Shown: in pieces, positions 41,176 through 51,053 of the stretch
How the letters are laid out: every line of letters begins with the position of its first letter
How positions within the stretch are numbered: position 1 is the stretch's first letter
Source of the DNA: Pseudogemmobacter hezensis
GTDB taxonomy: Bacteria; Pseudomonadota; Alphaproteobacteria; Rhodobacterales; Rhodobacteraceae
Direction: 5' to 3'
Assembly: GCF_013155295.1 (NCBI RefSeq)
Contig: NZ_JABJXT010000010.1
Span: 62,001-126,000, forward strand
Length of the DNA: 64,000 bases
Notes under the pieces: generated by a model
The model's database searches: none
Seen by the model: the letters and a program-made list of their open reading frames with translations, nothing else
What the model was told of the DNA's origin: nothing
Made by a program: the position numbers and the translations under genes

Positions 41176-43686
41176 ATGAACGCGAGAATTGGGCGCGGCA
41201 CGCTGATGGCGCTGATGGCGGGCACCATGCTGGCGCAGCTGCCGAACGGGGCATTTGCCCCGGCGATGGCACAGGAAACGGCGCGGGTCTATGCGTTCGA
41301 CATCCCCGCGCGGGCCATTCGCGCTGCGATGAATGATATCGTGCGGATCAGCGGCATTGATGTGGCCTTTGCTGAAACGCCCGCCGCCTCGGCCCGGGGC
41401 AATGCGGTGCGGGGCACCATGACGCCCGAACAGGCGGTGGCCAGGCTGCTGGCGGGATCGGGGCTGTCCTATCGGTTCACCGATGCCAATACCGTCACCA
41501 TTCTGGACAAAAGCCAGACCAGCGGCGCGGTGACCAATGAGGGCGCGGGCAATCTGGGCACCATCATCTTGCAAGCCGGGCCCGCAACCGAGGGCACCAA
41601 CAGCTATACGACCAATGCCAGCACGATCGGCAAAACCGCCGAGACCCTGCGCGAGACGCCGCAATCTGTCAGCGTGATTACCTCGCGCCAGATCGCGGAT
41701 CGCGGCTTAAGCGATCTGGGCCAGGCACTGAACACCGCGACCGGGGTCACCGTCACCCCCGACCAGTATTACAGCGCTGGCCGCTTCTTCGCCCGCGGGT
41801 TTGAGATCACCAATCTGCGCCTTGACGGCGGGGCGGTCGGCGTCACCAGCACTTTCGATGCGATCAGCAGCGTCGGCCTGTCGCGCTATGACCGGGTCGA
41901 GGTTTTGCGCGGCGCGGATGGTCTTTTCTCGGGCAATGGCGAGGCGGGGGGCGTGATCAGCCTTGCGCGCAAACGCCCGCTGGCCGGGCGCCAGAGCACG
42001 GTTGAGCTGGGCTACAGCGATTTCGGCCCTGGCCGCGCCAGCTATGATTTCAGCACGCCCCTGAATGCGGCGGGCAGCCTCCGCGCGCGGCTGATCGTCT
42101 CCACTGAGAAAGGGGATGCCTTTTATGATCTGGGCAAGCGCGACAACCGTTCGCTCTATGCGATTTTTGAGGCGGATCTGGGCGACAATACGGTCCTGAC
42201 CTTTGGCGGCAGCTATGACCGCCAGAAAAGCACTCCATGGAGCGGCGGCCTGCCGCGCTATCTGGATGGCTCGGATATCGGGCTTGCGGTTGAAACCAGT
42301 CTGGGCACCGACTGGGCATCGCTGGATCACAAGGGCTGGGAGGTTTTCGCCGGGCTGCGTCATGATTTCGGCGCGGGCTGGGTCTGGAACAGCAATCTCA
42401 CCTATGCGCGGCATGATTATCTGGGCCTTTACGGCTATATGGCGGGTGCGGTTGACCCTGCCACCGGTGATGGGCTGGTCTATAATGGCTCGCATAACTG
42501 GGGCAAAGGCTATCAGCTGCAGGCGGACAGCAATCTCGCCGGGCAGCTGGATCTTTTCGGCCTGCCCGCCGATGTGGTGGTGGGGCTGGATTACGCGAAA
42601 CACAGCTCTGACGTCAGCCGGGCAGAATTCACCGGGCCTGCGGTCAATCTGGCCAATATCGGCAGCCAGGGCTGGCCGATTTCAATCGTGCCCACCTTCC
42701 CGGGCGACTACCGTTTCAACTTCCACCCCTATGAGGAAACCCGGTTCGGCGCTTATGGCCGGGCAAAGCTGCATCTGAACGATACGACCCGGATCATGCT
42801 GGGGATGCGCTATGGCAGCTATCGTTTCTCTTTCCACCGGGCCAGCTATAACCGCGATGGCTCGGTCAACTGGACAGAGGCGCTGGATTACGCCGACAAT
42901 GGCGTGCTGACGCCTTTTGCCGCCATCTCGCATGATCTGAACGGCTCCTGGACGGCCTATGCCAGCTATGCCGCGATCTATCAGTCGCAGTCGCGCTATC
43001 TCAGCGGGCCCGAGCCTGGCCTGCCGCTGGATCCGATCACCGGCGAGACCTTTAAGACCGGTCTGAAGGGCGAGCTGTTTGACGGCGCGGTGAACACCTC
43101 TTTGGCCGCCTATTACACGCGGCGTCAGGGCGAGGCGGTTTATGATCCGCGCTATAGCGGTGCCTATAATCCCGGCAATGGCAGCAATTGCTGCTATACC
43201 GACAGCGGCGAGGTAACCAGCAAGGGCATCGACCTCGAGATCTCGGGCGAGGTCGCGCCGGGTCTGCAGCTTTTCGCGGGCTATACGCTGAACCTTAACA
43301 AAAACAGTGAAACCGACGCGCTTTACAGCTCTGTCACGCCCAAACATATGCTGAAGATCTGGGGGAATTACACCCTGCCGGGTGAGTATTCCGCCTGGTC
43401 GCTTGGCGCGGGGGCCCGGGTGCAATCTGCGACCGGGGTCAGCGGCACGGAATGGGTGTCGGACGGCGCTGGCGGCTGGGTCGGTCTGCCCTTTGACTTC
43501 GGGCAAAGCGGATATGCCGTGGCCGATATCAGTGTGCGCTATGATTTCAATGAGAAATCCTCGCTGGTGCTGAATGTGAACAACCTCTTTGACCGGCGCT
43601 ATTATGCCCAGCTTGGCACGCTGTCGAAGAACAACTTCTACGGGGCCCCGCGCGAAATCGCGCTGACCTTCCGCAGCACGTTCTGA
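41176..43686 (+). CDS. TonB-dependent siderophore receptor with N-terminal signalling domain (FecA-type)
   Basis: 836 aa. A signal peptide ends near residue 33 (FAPAMAQ), followed by an STN signalling domain (~38-115: YAFDIPARAIRAAMNDIVRISG; GTMTPEQAVARLLAGSGL). Next come a likely TonB box region, the plug (TLRETPQSVSVITSRQIADRG) and a ~22-strand barrel ending in REIALTFRSTF with a terminal Phe. It imports an iron chelate through the outer membrane and signals to FecR. The plug sequence resembles hydroxamate/siderophore receptors, but the ligand is unknown. It follows fecIR and precedes a YncE-like gene. Confidence 0.92.
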   Translation: MNARIGRGTLMALMAGTMLAQLPNGAFAPAMAQETARVYAFDIPARAIRAAMNDIVRISGIDVAFAETPAASARGNAVRGTMTPEQAVARLLAGSGLSYRFTDANTVTILDKSQTSGAVTNEGAGNLGTIILQAGPATEGTNSYTTNASTIGKTAETLRETPQSVSVITSRQIADRGLSDLGQALNTATGVTVTPDQYYSAGRFFARGFEITNLRLDGGAVGVTSTFDAISSVGLSRYDRVEVLRGADGLFSGNGEAGGVISLARKRPLAGRQSTVELGYSDFGPGRASYDFSTPLNAAGSLRARLIVSTEKGDAFYDLGKRDNRSLYAIFEADLGDNTVLTFGGSYDRQKSTPWSGGLPRYLDGSDIGLAVETSLGTDWASLDHKGWEVFAGLRHDFGAGWVWNSNLTYARHDYLGLYGYMAGAVDPATGDGLVYNGSHNWGKGYQLQADSNLAGQLDLFGLPADVVVGLDYAKHSSDVSRAEFTGPAVNLANIGSQGWPISIVPTFPGDYRFNFHPYEETRFGAYGRAKLHLNDTTRIMLGMRYGSYRFSFHRASYNRDGSVNWTEALDYADNGVLTPFAAISHDLNGSWTAYASYAAIYQSQSRYLSGPEPGLPLDPITGETFKTGLKGELFDGAVNTSLAAYYTRRQGEAVYDPRYSGAYNPGNGSNCCYTDSGEVTSKGIDLEISGEVAPGLQLFAGYTLNLNKNSETDALYSSVTPKHMLKIWGNYTLPGEYSAWSLGAGARVQSATGVSGTEWVSDGAGGWVGLPFDFGQSGYAVADISVRYDFNEKSSLVLNVNNLFDRRYYAQLGTLSKNNFYGAPREIALTFRSTF

Positions 43687-43787
43687 GCCTGATGCATTGC
43701 GACAAAAGCCCCCGGGCCCGGGCGGATCTCCCGGGGCCGGACCACGGATCGCTGCAGGCAAGGGTCTGCGGCCAGGATGGGATCATC

Positions 43788-45041
43788 ATGAAACATCCTT
43801 TGTCTGCCCACCTTCGGCGGCTGTTGCCTGCCATATATGCACTGAATCTTGCCGTTCCGGCGCTGAATCTTGCCGTTTCGGCATTGGCCCTTGCCGTTCC
43901 GGCGCTGTCAATTTCCACCCCGGCGCTGGCCGAGGCACCTGCCACCACCGCCACTGCTACCACCGCCACTGCCATCCCGGCTGAGACGGTGGCGCTTGCT
44001 GCTGCGATCACCCGCACGGACAGCATTCCCGGCGCCTATGAGATCGTTCACTGGCCCGAAGAAGGGCTGCTTTTTGTAGCCTCGGTGCCCTCATTCGAGA
44101 ATGCCGGGCTGGGCTATATCCATGTTCTCGACGCCAGTGATCTGCGGCCGATCCGCCAGATCCAGCTGAAGCGGCGACCCTTCGCGCTGGCGCTTGATCG
44201 CAGCACCGGGCGTCTTTACGCGGGCCATACGATGGATGGCACCATGAGCGTCATCGACGCGCGTGGCGGCCAGCTGCTGGCCGAGATCCAGCTGGGCCAG
44301 CCCCTTCCCGATGGCGGGGTCGAGCGCAGCCGGATGATCCTGCCCGATACCGCGCGGGGGCTTGCCCTGGTCACCAGCCCGTCAGAGCCTGGTCTGGTAT
44401 GGGTGGTGGATCTGCCGACGGGCAAGATCCTTCACCGCATCGGGGGGGGGTTATGGCCTGCCGGGCTGGCGCTTGATGAACAGAGCGGGAATTTCTTCGC
44501 CAGCGGCGGCGGCATCAGTGAGATCAGCGTCATTGATCCGCGTGCGGGCAAGGTGATCAGCACGATCAGCACCGGGGATACCGTCGAAGAGGGGGCTGCG
44601 GCCTCACAGCATTTCTTCGTCAATCTGGCGGCAGATCAAAGCGGGAGGCGGCTTTTTGCGGCCGATGCCAATACCGGGGCGGTCTATGTTTTCGACATCG
44701 CAACCGGCCGCCAGCTGGCGCGGGTCGATACGGGGCCGGGCACGCTGGATCTGGTCTATAGCGCGGCGCGTGACGAGATCTGGGTCACCTGGCGCGGGGT
44801 GACCGGGCGCGATCCGAACGGCGAGGGCGGTCTGACCGTCATCGACGCGGCCAGCTATAGCGTCCGCAGCAAAATCCCGCTGCCAGTGCATCCAAACAGC
44901 CTGGAGCTGAGCGAGGACGGCCAGACGCTGTTTGTAACCGTTAAAACACCCCATGAAGACAGCCATCCGTCCTTCCGCCCCGGTGCGCTGGATTCGGTGA
45001 TCCGGCTTGACCTTTCACGGCTGCCAAAGATGCAACCCTGA
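43788..45041 (+). CDS. YncE-like beta-propeller periplasmic protein
   Basis: 417 aa from the ATG at 43788. It has a signal peptide with an unusual heptad-like repeat, (ALNLAVP)3-type, then repeated blades of a seven-bladed propeller (GYIHVLDASDLRPIRQIQLKRRPFALALDRSTGRLYAGHT; VYVFDIATGRQLARVDTG). YncE-type proteins are iron-regulated and often lie beside TonB receptors; the function is unknown. The signal peptide core is made by a 21-bp tandem repeat at 43839-43901. An 8-bp tandem repeat starts at its stop codon. Confidence 0.85.
   Translation: MKHPLSAHLRRLLPAIYALNLAVPALNLAVSALALAVPALSISTPALAEAPATTATATTATAIPAETVALAAAITRTDSIPGAYEIVHWPEEGLLFVASVPSFENAGLGYIHVLDASDLRPIRQIQLKRRPFALALDRSTGRLYAGHTMDGTMSVIDARGGQLLAEIQLGQPLPDGGVERSRMILPDTARGLALVTSPSEPGLVWVVDLPTGKILHRIGGGLWPAGLALDEQSGNFFASGGGISEISVIDPRAGKVISTISTGDTVEEGAAASQHFFVNLAADQSGRRLFAADANTGAVYVFDIATGRQLARVDTGPGTLDLVYSAARDEIWVTWRGVTGRDPNGEGGLTVIDAASYSVRSKIPLPVHPNSLELSEDGQTLFVTVKTPHEDSHPSFRPGALDSVIRLDLSRLPKMQP
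43839..43901 (+). repeat. 21-bp in-frame tandem repeat (x3) inside a signal peptide
   Basis: Three units of 21 bases (43839-43859, 43860-43880, 43881-43901), the first two differing at two bases, encode AL(N/A)LAV(P/S) three times in the hydrophobic core. The unit length preserves the frame. Confidence 0.85.
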
Positions 45042-45079
45042 GGCCCTGAGGCCCTGAGGCCCTGAGGCCCTGAGGCCCG
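45040..45079 (+). repeat. 8-bp tandem repeat (x5) overlapping the YncE-like stop codon
   Basis: GAGGCCCT is repeated at 45040, 45048, 45056, 45064 and, with the last base changed, 45072. The stop codon TGA (45039-45041) overlaps the first unit, and each junction recreates TGA in another frame. Confidence 0.9.
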
Positions 45080-45153
45080 GGGTTCTGATGTCCGGGCCAG
45101 CCCGTCATCCCCTGAAATATGGGGGGGTGACGGTCAGGCCATACCGCCAGCCG

Positions 45154-45699
45154 TTACGCCGCAGATTTCCATTCTGCGGGGCTGATATAGAGAATGGTGC
45201 CATCGACGCTGACCATCACCTCGCCATCCTGCACATTGACCTGCAGTTTCATCGAGCGATTTGCCTGTTTCGCCAGCCCGGCAGTGTCATCGGGCGTCAG
45301 GCTGACCACCTGCAGATTGTCAAAACGTGCCGAGCTGCCTTTGATCTTGTCCCACCAGATATCGGCCTGCCTGCCGCCATAGGCGTAGACGGTCACCTTT
45401 TTGGACTTGCTGCAGGACTGCCGGATCACCTTTTCGCTGGGCAGCCCCAGACAAACCCATAGCTCCAGCTCGCCGCTCAGGCTTTTTTGCCAGATATCCG
45501 GCTCATCCTCGGTTGAAATGCCCCGGGTCATCTCAAGCCCCTCTTCGGCATTCAGCGCGAAAGCCAGAAGGCGCAGCATCAGCCGCTCATCCGTTTCAGA
45601 CGGATGTTTGGCGACGGTCAGCCTGTGGGTCTCGTAATAGTGGCGGTCCATATTGGCCACCGACAGCTCGACTTTGTAGATGGTGGCATTTTGCGCCAT
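45154..45699 (-). CDS. yaeQ: YaeQ family protein
   Basis: 181 aa, the same length as E. coli YaeQ. It is a PD-(D/E)XK-nuclease-like fold protein of uncertain function, once thought to relate to RfaH. Landmarks are YKVELSVANMDRHYYETHRLTVAKHPSETDERLMLRLLAFAL at the N terminus, DIWQKSLSGELELWVCLGLPSEK near 68 and KVTVYAYGGRQADIWWDKI near 100. It stands alone between the YncE-like and arginase-like genes and is transcribed on the minus strand. Confidence 0.93.
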   Translation of the reverse strand: MAQNATIYKVELSVANMDRHYYETHRLTVAKHPSETDERLMLRLLAFALNAEEGLEMTRGISTEDEPDIWQKSLSGELELWVCLGLPSEKVIRQSCSKSKKVTVYAYGGRQADIWWDKIKGSSARFDNLQVVSLTPDDTAGLAKQANRSMKLQVNVQDGEVMVSVDGTILYISPAEWKSAA

Positions 45700-45856
45700 G
45701 ACCGGGCCCCGGATGTGGATGATGAGGGTGCATAATGCGTTCTGCGCGGATGGGTAAGCGTAAAACCTTCACCGCCCGCGCCATGCTTTGCTGCAAAGGC
45801 ACGCCTGGGTCAGGGAGCGCAGCCGGCAGAGGCCGTAAAGACCCCCCTCAGATATC

Positions 45857-46723
45857 TCACGATGCAAGCATCCGCTGCACAATCGGGGAAACGATGTCCA
45901 GGATCAGCGCAAGCGCCGCGCGTGCCGCTTCGGGGTCAGAGGGAAGCTCATATTCCGCAAGCTCCAGCCCGATGATCTGGTCTGAGGGGATCCCGGCCAG
46001 TATCGCCTGCAGCTGATTTGGCAGCACCCCCTGCGCCACCGCATAGGCGGCGGGGATAAGGCCTGGCTCCATGACGTCCCAGTCGATGTGAATCCAGACC
46101 GGACGGCGGCCCAGCCAGCTTTGCACGGCACCCACAGTCAGCTGATCCGGCGGCAAAACCTGCACCGCATGTTGTGCGATATGCGCGGCCTCGGGGGCGT
46201 CGATGTCGCGTGCGCCCAGGATCAGCGTGCGCGCGGGTGCTATTCCGGCACCATGGCCGCTTTGCCACAGGCCAGAAGCTCCGGCCAGCGCCATACCCCC
46301 CAGATAGCCAGAGCCGGTTGTTGCCGGGGTGTTGTAATCGGCATGGGCGTCGATCCAGATCAGGGCAAGATCGCTGACGCTTGTGGCGGCCGCGGGCAAT
46401 GTCGCAAGGCTGGCCGAGCAGGTATTGGCGATCACAATGGCCCTGCCCTGACAGGAAAGGGCGGCGCGGGTGGCCTGGGCCAGCTGACGCAGGACCGGGC
46501 CTGCCTCGTCCAGCGCGACATCCCAGTTGTCAGCGCGGTGGCCACCGTTCTCAGTCGCCTGATCCGCACAGTCTGTGATGTTCAGCGCAAATTTTTCTGC
46601 CAGCGCTTCGGCCAGGCTCTTTGCCCCGGGAATGGCACCGGCTGTGCGGTCGGCGATGCGCGCCTGTGAAAGAATGATCCCAATTCTGGCCTCTGGTGTC
46701 ACTTGATATTTCCCTTCAAACAT
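45857..46723 (-). CDS. Arginase/agmatinase-fold protein with altered first metal motif
   Basis: 288 aa from the ATG at 46723. Ureohydrolase landmarks: [28 protein letters not shown] near residue 122 and [17 protein letters not shown] near 215 provide Asp/His metal ligands. However, where the family normally has GGDHS the sequence reads ANTCSAS, so the first histidine ligand is replaced by Cys. Relatives with GGNC-type motifs exist. Activity on arginine, agmatine, or another guanidino compound cannot be predicted. The gene is divergent from ugd. An upstream in-frame start at 46900 would read into the ugd control region. Confidence 0.75.
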   Translation of the reverse strand: MFEGKYQVTPEARIGIILSQARIADRTAGAIPGAKSLAEALAEKFALNITDCADQATENGGHRADNWDVALDEAGPVLRQLAQATRAALSCQGRAIVIANTCSASLATLPAAATSVSDLALIWIDAHADYNTPATTGSGYLGGMALAGASGLWQSGHGAGIAPARTLILGARDIDAPEAAHIAQHAVQVLPPDQLTVGAVQSWLGRRPVWIHIDWDVMEPGLIPAAYAVAQGVLPNQLQAILAGIPSDQIIGLELAEYELPSDPEAARAALALILDIVSPIVQRMLAS

Positions 46724-46931
46724 ATCGCAGAGCAGAAAGACAATCTGCCGCTTTGTCAACGAAGGCACGGCGGCCTGGCTGGTGCCGCCGGGACCGCCCC
46801 GACCGCCAGGCGCAACAAAGACACACCGCGCATCCTGGAAACCCGCTGTTTCCCTCTGTTTAAGTGACAAAAGTGCAAAGTCCGGGCATAGATGGGCCAC
46901 GCCCGCAGCATCTGTCGGGCCGGAGATCTGG

Positions 46932-48101
46932 ATGATGAAGATTGCTGTTGCCGGGCTGGGCTATGTCGGGCTTTCCAACGCGGTATTGCTGGCGCGCCAT
47001 CATCAGGTGACAGCGGTGGATGTCACGCAGGCACGGGTCGATATGGTGAACGAGGGGCGCTCGCCCATCGTTGACCCCGATATTGAGGCGTTTTTGCAAA
47101 GCGGCAGCCTGCAGCTGAGCGCGACCACAGATGCGGCCGCCGCCTATCGGGACGCCGAATTCGTCATCGTCGCCACGCCCACCAATTACGACACCGCCAG
47201 CAACTACTTTGACACCTCCAGCGTTGAGGCGGTGATTGCCGCGGTGATCGCCGTCAACGCCCATGCGGTGATCGTGGTGAAATCAACCATCCCGGTGGGA
47301 TTTGTCGAGCGCATGCGCCGCGAGTTCCAGACCGATCAGGTGATCTTCAGCCCCGAGTTCCTGCGCGAGGGCCGGGCGCTTTACGACAACCTCCATCCCT
47401 CGCGGATCATCGTCGGCGAACGCTCGGACCGGGCGCGCCGTTTTGCCGATCTGCTGATCGAGGGGGCCGAGGAAAAGGACGTCCCCACGCTTTTCACCGA
47501 CCCCTCTGAGGCCGAGGCGATCAAGCTTTTCGCCAATACATTCCTTGCCATGCGGGTGGCCTTTTTCAACGAGTTGGACAGCTATTCGCTGTCGCGCGAC
47601 ATGGACAGCCGCCAGATCATTGAAGGCGTCTGCCTCGACCCGCGTATCGGCTCGCATTACAACAATCCGTCCTTTGGCTATGGCGGCTATTGCCTGCCGA
47701 AAGACACCAAGCAGCTGCTGGCGAATTACTCTGAGGTGCCGCAGAACCTGATCGCCGCGATTGTCGATGCGAACCGCACCCGCAAGGATTTCCTGGCGGA
47801 ACAGATCATCGCCCGCCGCCCCGCCGTTGTGGGCGTTTATCGTCTGGTGATGAAGGCGGGCTCTGACAATTTCCGCCAAAGCTCGATCCAGGGCATCATG
47901 AAGCGGATCAAGGCCAAGGGGATCCGCGTCATCGTCTATGAACCGGCGCTTTCCGAGGATGAATTCTTCGGCTCGGCGGTGCTGCGCGATCTGCAGGCGT
48001 TTAAGTCTGAGGCGGATATGATCCTTGCCAATCGCCGCAGCCCCGAGCTGGAGGATGTGGCTGACAAGCTTTTCACCCGCGATCTGTTCGGCGCTGACTG
48101 A
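46932..48101 (+). CDS. ugd: UDP-glucose 6-dehydrogenase
   Basis: 389 aa from ATG 46932, preceded by GGAGATCTGG; a second ATG follows. It is the short form like E. coli Ugd (388 aa). [20 protein letters not shown] is the NAD-binding fold, and [19 protein letters not shown] near 252 contains the catalytic Cys and Lys. It oxidises UDP-glucose to UDP-glucuronate for polysaccharide synthesis. It precedes genes for GDP-mannose supply and a glycosyltransferase, so it is part of an exopolysaccharide group. A 13-bp repeat crosses its stop. Confidence 0.94.
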   Translation: MMKIAVAGLGYVGLSNAVLLARHHQVTAVDVTQARVDMVNEGRSPIVDPDIEAFLQSGSLQLSATTDAAAAYRDAEFVIVATPTNYDTASNYFDTSSVEAVIAAVIAVNAHAVIVVKSTIPVGFVERMRREFQTDQVIFSPEFLREGRALYDNLHPSRIIVGERSDRARRFADLLIEGAEEKDVPTLFTDPSEAEAIKLFANTFLAMRVAFFNELDSYSLSRDMDSRQIIEGVCLDPRIGSHYNNPSFGYGGYCLPKDTKQLLANYSEVPQNLIAAIVDANRTRKDFLAEQIIARRPAVVGVYRLVMKAGSDNFRQSSIQGIMKRIKAKGIRVIVYEPALSEDEFFGSAVLRDLQAFKSEADMILANRRSPELEDVADKLFTRDLFGAD

Positions 48102-48131
48102 ACGCGCTGCCTGAACGCACTGACTGGGCAG
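48093..48131 (+). repeat. 13-bp degenerate tandem repeat (x3) spanning the ugd stop codon
   Basis: GCTGACTGAACGC (48093-48105), GCTGCCTGAACGC (48106-48118) and ACTGACTGGGCAG (48119-48131). The stop codon TGA (48099-48101) lies in unit 1. Confidence 0.75.
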
Positions 48132-48337
48132 GGGGGCTTCGCACGGGGGTTTAATGACGGGGCCTGATGTGGGGGGCGGTGCAGCAGGCGGGCAGATTAA
48201 AGCCCCGGCACGGCCTTGCGAATGCCGCGATTTTTGTCTGGTATGTGGTTTTGAAAGGCCTGGGGGGATGGCCCCGGGCATTGGGCCGGTGGTGGCCCCG
48301 GATGCCCCCAAAAGGGGGGTTGCGATGAGGTTTGCGT

Positions 48338-49798
48338 ATGGCTGAGCCAGTTCAGAAGATCACCCCGGTCCTGCTTTGCGGCGGCTCTGGCACCCGGCTC
48401 TGGCCCTTGTCGCGCAAAAGCTATCCCAAGCAATTTGCGCTGGAAATTGACGGCCAGACGCTGTTCCAGGCCTCGGCGCTGCGGTTGTCGGGCCAGGGCG
48501 AGGGGCTGACATTCGCCCGCCCGCTGGTGGTGACGGGCAGCGATTTCCGTTTCATCGTGACCGAGCAGCTTTTGGCGATTGGCGCAGACCCCGGCCCGAT
48601 CCTGATCGAACCTGCGGCCCGCAATACCGCGCCTGCGGTGCTGGCGGCGGCGCTTTACCTGCATCAGGCGGACCCGGATTCCGTGGCGCTGGTCGCGCCC
48701 TCGGATCACGCGATCCCCGACAGCGCGGCCTTTCGCGCGGCGGTGGCACGCGGTCTGCCAGAGATTGCCGCCGGGCAGATCGTGACCTTTGGCATCACCC
48801 CCGACCGGGCCGAGACCGGCTATGGCTGGCTGGAACTGGCAGCCCCCACCAAAGACGGGGCCCCCGTCCGGCTGGGCCGCTTTGTCGAAAAACCCGATGC
48901 GACCCGCGCCGCGCAGATGCTGGCGGCGGGGCATTTCCTGTGGAATGCCGGGATTTTCCTCTTCCGCACCGCCGATCTGATCCGCGCCTATGAGGAATTC
49001 GCGCCGCAAATGACCGAAGCCGTGCGCCAGGCGCTGGCTGCCGGGCAGACCGATCTGGGCTTTCTGCGCCTGGACCCAGGCGCCTGGAGTGGGATCGAGG
49101 ATGTCTCGATTGACTATGCGGTGATGGAAAAAGCGCCCAATCTTTCGGTCGTGCCCTTCTCGGCGGGCTGGTCGGATCTGGGCGGCTGGGATGCGGTCTG
49201 GCGTGAAGGCGGGCCGGATGCCTCGGGCAATGTGCTGGGCGGGGGGGCGACGGCGATCGACTGCGAGGATACGCTTTTACGATCCGAGTCTGAGGGGGTC
49301 GCGCTGGTCGGCATCGGGCTGAAGGGCCTGATCGCGGTGGCGATGCCCGATGCGGTTCTGGTGGCCGCCGCTGATCGTGCGCAGGATGTGAAACTGGCGG
49401 TCACCGCGCTAAAGGCGCGTGGCGCCCGCCAGGCTGAAACGCTGCCCCGCGATTACCGCCCCTGGGGCTGGTATGAAAGCCTGGCGATTGGCGAGCGGTT
49501 CCAGGTCAAGCGCATCCATGTCCATCCCGGCGCGGCGCTGTCGCTGCAATCGCATTTCCACCGCTCTGAACATTGGATCGTGGTCGAGGGCACCGCCCGC
49601 GTCACCGTCGATGATCGCGTGCAGCTGGTGACGGAAAACCAGTCGGTCTATATTCCGCTGGGCTCAAAACACCGGATGGAGAACCCCGGCAAGGTGCCGA
49701 TGGTGCTGATCGAGGTGCAGACCGGGTCTTACCTCGGCGAGGATGACATCATCCGCTATGAGGATGTCTATGCCCGTGGCCAGGGGGCCAAAGGCTAG
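48338..49798 (+). CDS. manC: Mannose-1-phosphate guanylyltransferase / mannose-6-phosphate isomerase
   Basis: 486 aa from the ATG at 48338, with GAGG seven bases upstream; a TTG at 48332 is a possible alternative. The N-terminal nucleotidyltransferase has LLCGGSGTRLWPLSRKSYP near residue 10-30 and FVEKPDATRAAQML near 188. The C-terminal ~110 residues are the type II isomerase cupin, with RPWGWYESL and SLQSHFHRSEHWIVVEGTA (metal-binding His). It makes GDP-mannose for surface polysaccharide. The 236-base gap before it contains a CCCCC-AAAA-GGGGG hairpin (48305-48318). Confidence 0.94.
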   Translation: MAEPVQKITPVLLCGGSGTRLWPLSRKSYPKQFALEIDGQTLFQASALRLSGQGEGLTFARPLVVTGSDFRFIVTEQLLAIGADPGPILIEPAARNTAPAVLAAALYLHQADPDSVALVAPSDHAIPDSAAFRAAVARGLPEIAAGQIVTFGITPDRAETGYGWLELAAPTKDGAPVRLGRFVEKPDATRAAQMLAAGHFLWNAGIFLFRTADLIRAYEEFAPQMTEAVRQALAAGQTDLGFLRLDPGAWSGIEDVSIDYAVMEKAPNLSVVPFSAGWSDLGGWDAVWREGGPDASGNVLGGGATAIDCEDTLLRSESEGVALVGIGLKGLIAVAMPDAVLVAAADRAQDVKLAVTALKARGARQAETLPRDYRPWGWYESLAIGERFQVKRIHVHPGAALSLQSHFHRSEHWIVVEGTARVTVDDRVQLVTENQSVYIPLGSKHRMENPGKVPMVLIEVQTGSYLGEDDIIRYEDVYARGQGAKG

Positions 49799-49874
49799 AT
49801 CCGCCCCGGTTGCTGTAATCTGTTGCCTGGTTAAGACCCCGAAACAGCATCACTTACCGCGCCGGAGGCCCTTT

Positions 49875-51044
49875 ATGCGTGTTGCCCTCGTTCATTTCTG
49901 GCTGGTCGGCATGCGTGGCGGCGAAAAGGTGCTTGAGGCGCTGTGCCGCCTTTACCCCGATGCGGTGATCATCACCCATGTCGCGGATCGCACTAAGCTA
50001 TCGCCGCTGATCCTGAGCCATGAGATCCGCGAGACCTTTATCGCAAAGCTGCCCGGCGCAAAAAAGCATTACCAGAAATACCTGCCCCTGATGCCACGTG
50101 CGCTGGAACAGCTGGATATGTCGGAATTCGATCTGATCATCTCCAGTGAATCCGGCCCCGCCAAGGGGATCATTCCCCGGCCGGACGCGCTACATCTGTG
50201 CTATTGCCATTCACCCATGCGCTATATCTGGGATCAGTATCACACTTACCGCGCGCGGGCCGGGCGTCTGTCGCGGCTGATGATGCCCTTGATCTCGCCC
50301 CGGCTGCGGCTCTGGGATGTGGTCAGCGCGGCGCGGGTGGATCAGTTCATCGCCAATTCCAGCTTTGTCGCGCAGCGGATCCAGACCTATTACCGCCGCG
50401 AGGCCGAAGTGATCGCGCCCCCTGTCGCGGTGGATGAATTCCGTCCCGCGCCGCCCGATCAGATCGGCGATCACTATCTGATGGCGGGCGAGCTGGTCAG
50501 CTATAAGCGCCCCGATCTTGCGGTGGCGGCCTTTGCGAAATCGGGGCGCAGGCTCAGGATCGTCGGTGACGGGGCCGAGCGCCGGGCGTTGGAGAAGATC
50601 GCCACCCCGAATATCGAGTTCACCGGGCGACTGCCTTTCGCGCAGCTGAAGGAAGAATTCGCCCGTTGCCGGGCGCTGATTTTCCCCGGCGAAGAGGATT
50701 TCGGGATCATCCCGGTTGAGGTCATGGCCTCGGGCCGTCCGGTGGTGGCCTATGGGCGCGGCGGCGTGCTGGATTCGGTGATACCGGGGGAAACCGGGGT
50801 GTTCTTCGATCGCCAGACCCCTGATGCCCTGGAAGAGGCAATCGCGCAGCTGGAAAGCGGGCTTTTGCAAAGGCTGGATCCGGGCGTGCTGCAATCCCAC
50901 GCGGGCCAGTTCAGCGAGGCCGCTTTCACGCTGCAGATCCGGCAGGCAATCGCCGATGCCATGCAGCGGTTTTCAAAGCCGGGCACCCGCGTCAGGAATA
51001 TGGGGGCGGAACACGCGCAAAAATCGGCAGATTCCCTGGTCTGA
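49875..51044 (+). CDS. GT4-family glycosyltransferase (probable mannosyltransferase)
   Basis: 389 aa. The start is preceded by GGAGG at ideal spacing. GMRGGEKVLEALCRLYPDAV at the N terminus, ALHLCYCHSPMRYIWDQYHTY near 112, and the signature FPGEEDFGIIPVEVMASGRPVVAYG near 275-298 place it in GT4 near WbaZ-type mannosyltransferases. Given the adjacent GDP-mannose synthesis gene, mannose from GDP-mannose is the likely donor. It lies 76 bases after manC in the same direction and is probably co-transcribed. Confidence 0.9.
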   Translation: MRVALVHFWLVGMRGGEKVLEALCRLYPDAVIITHVADRTKLSPLILSHEIRETFIAKLPGAKKHYQKYLPLMPRALEQLDMSEFDLIISSESGPAKGIIPRPDALHLCYCHSPMRYIWDQYHTYRARAGRLSRLMMPLISPRLRLWDVVSAARVDQFIANSSFVAQRIQTYYRREAEVIAPPVAVDEFRPAPPDQIGDHYLMAGELVSYKRPDLAVAAFAKSGRRLRIVGDGAERRALEKIATPNIEFTGRLPFAQLKEEFARCRALIFPGEEDFGIIPVEVMASGRPVVAYGRGGVLDSVIPGETGVFFDRQTPDALEEAIAQLESGLLQRLDPGVLQSHAGQFSEAAFTLQIRQAIADAMQRFSKPGTRVRNMGAEHAQKSADSLV

Positions 51045-51053
51045 AAGGCCGTG

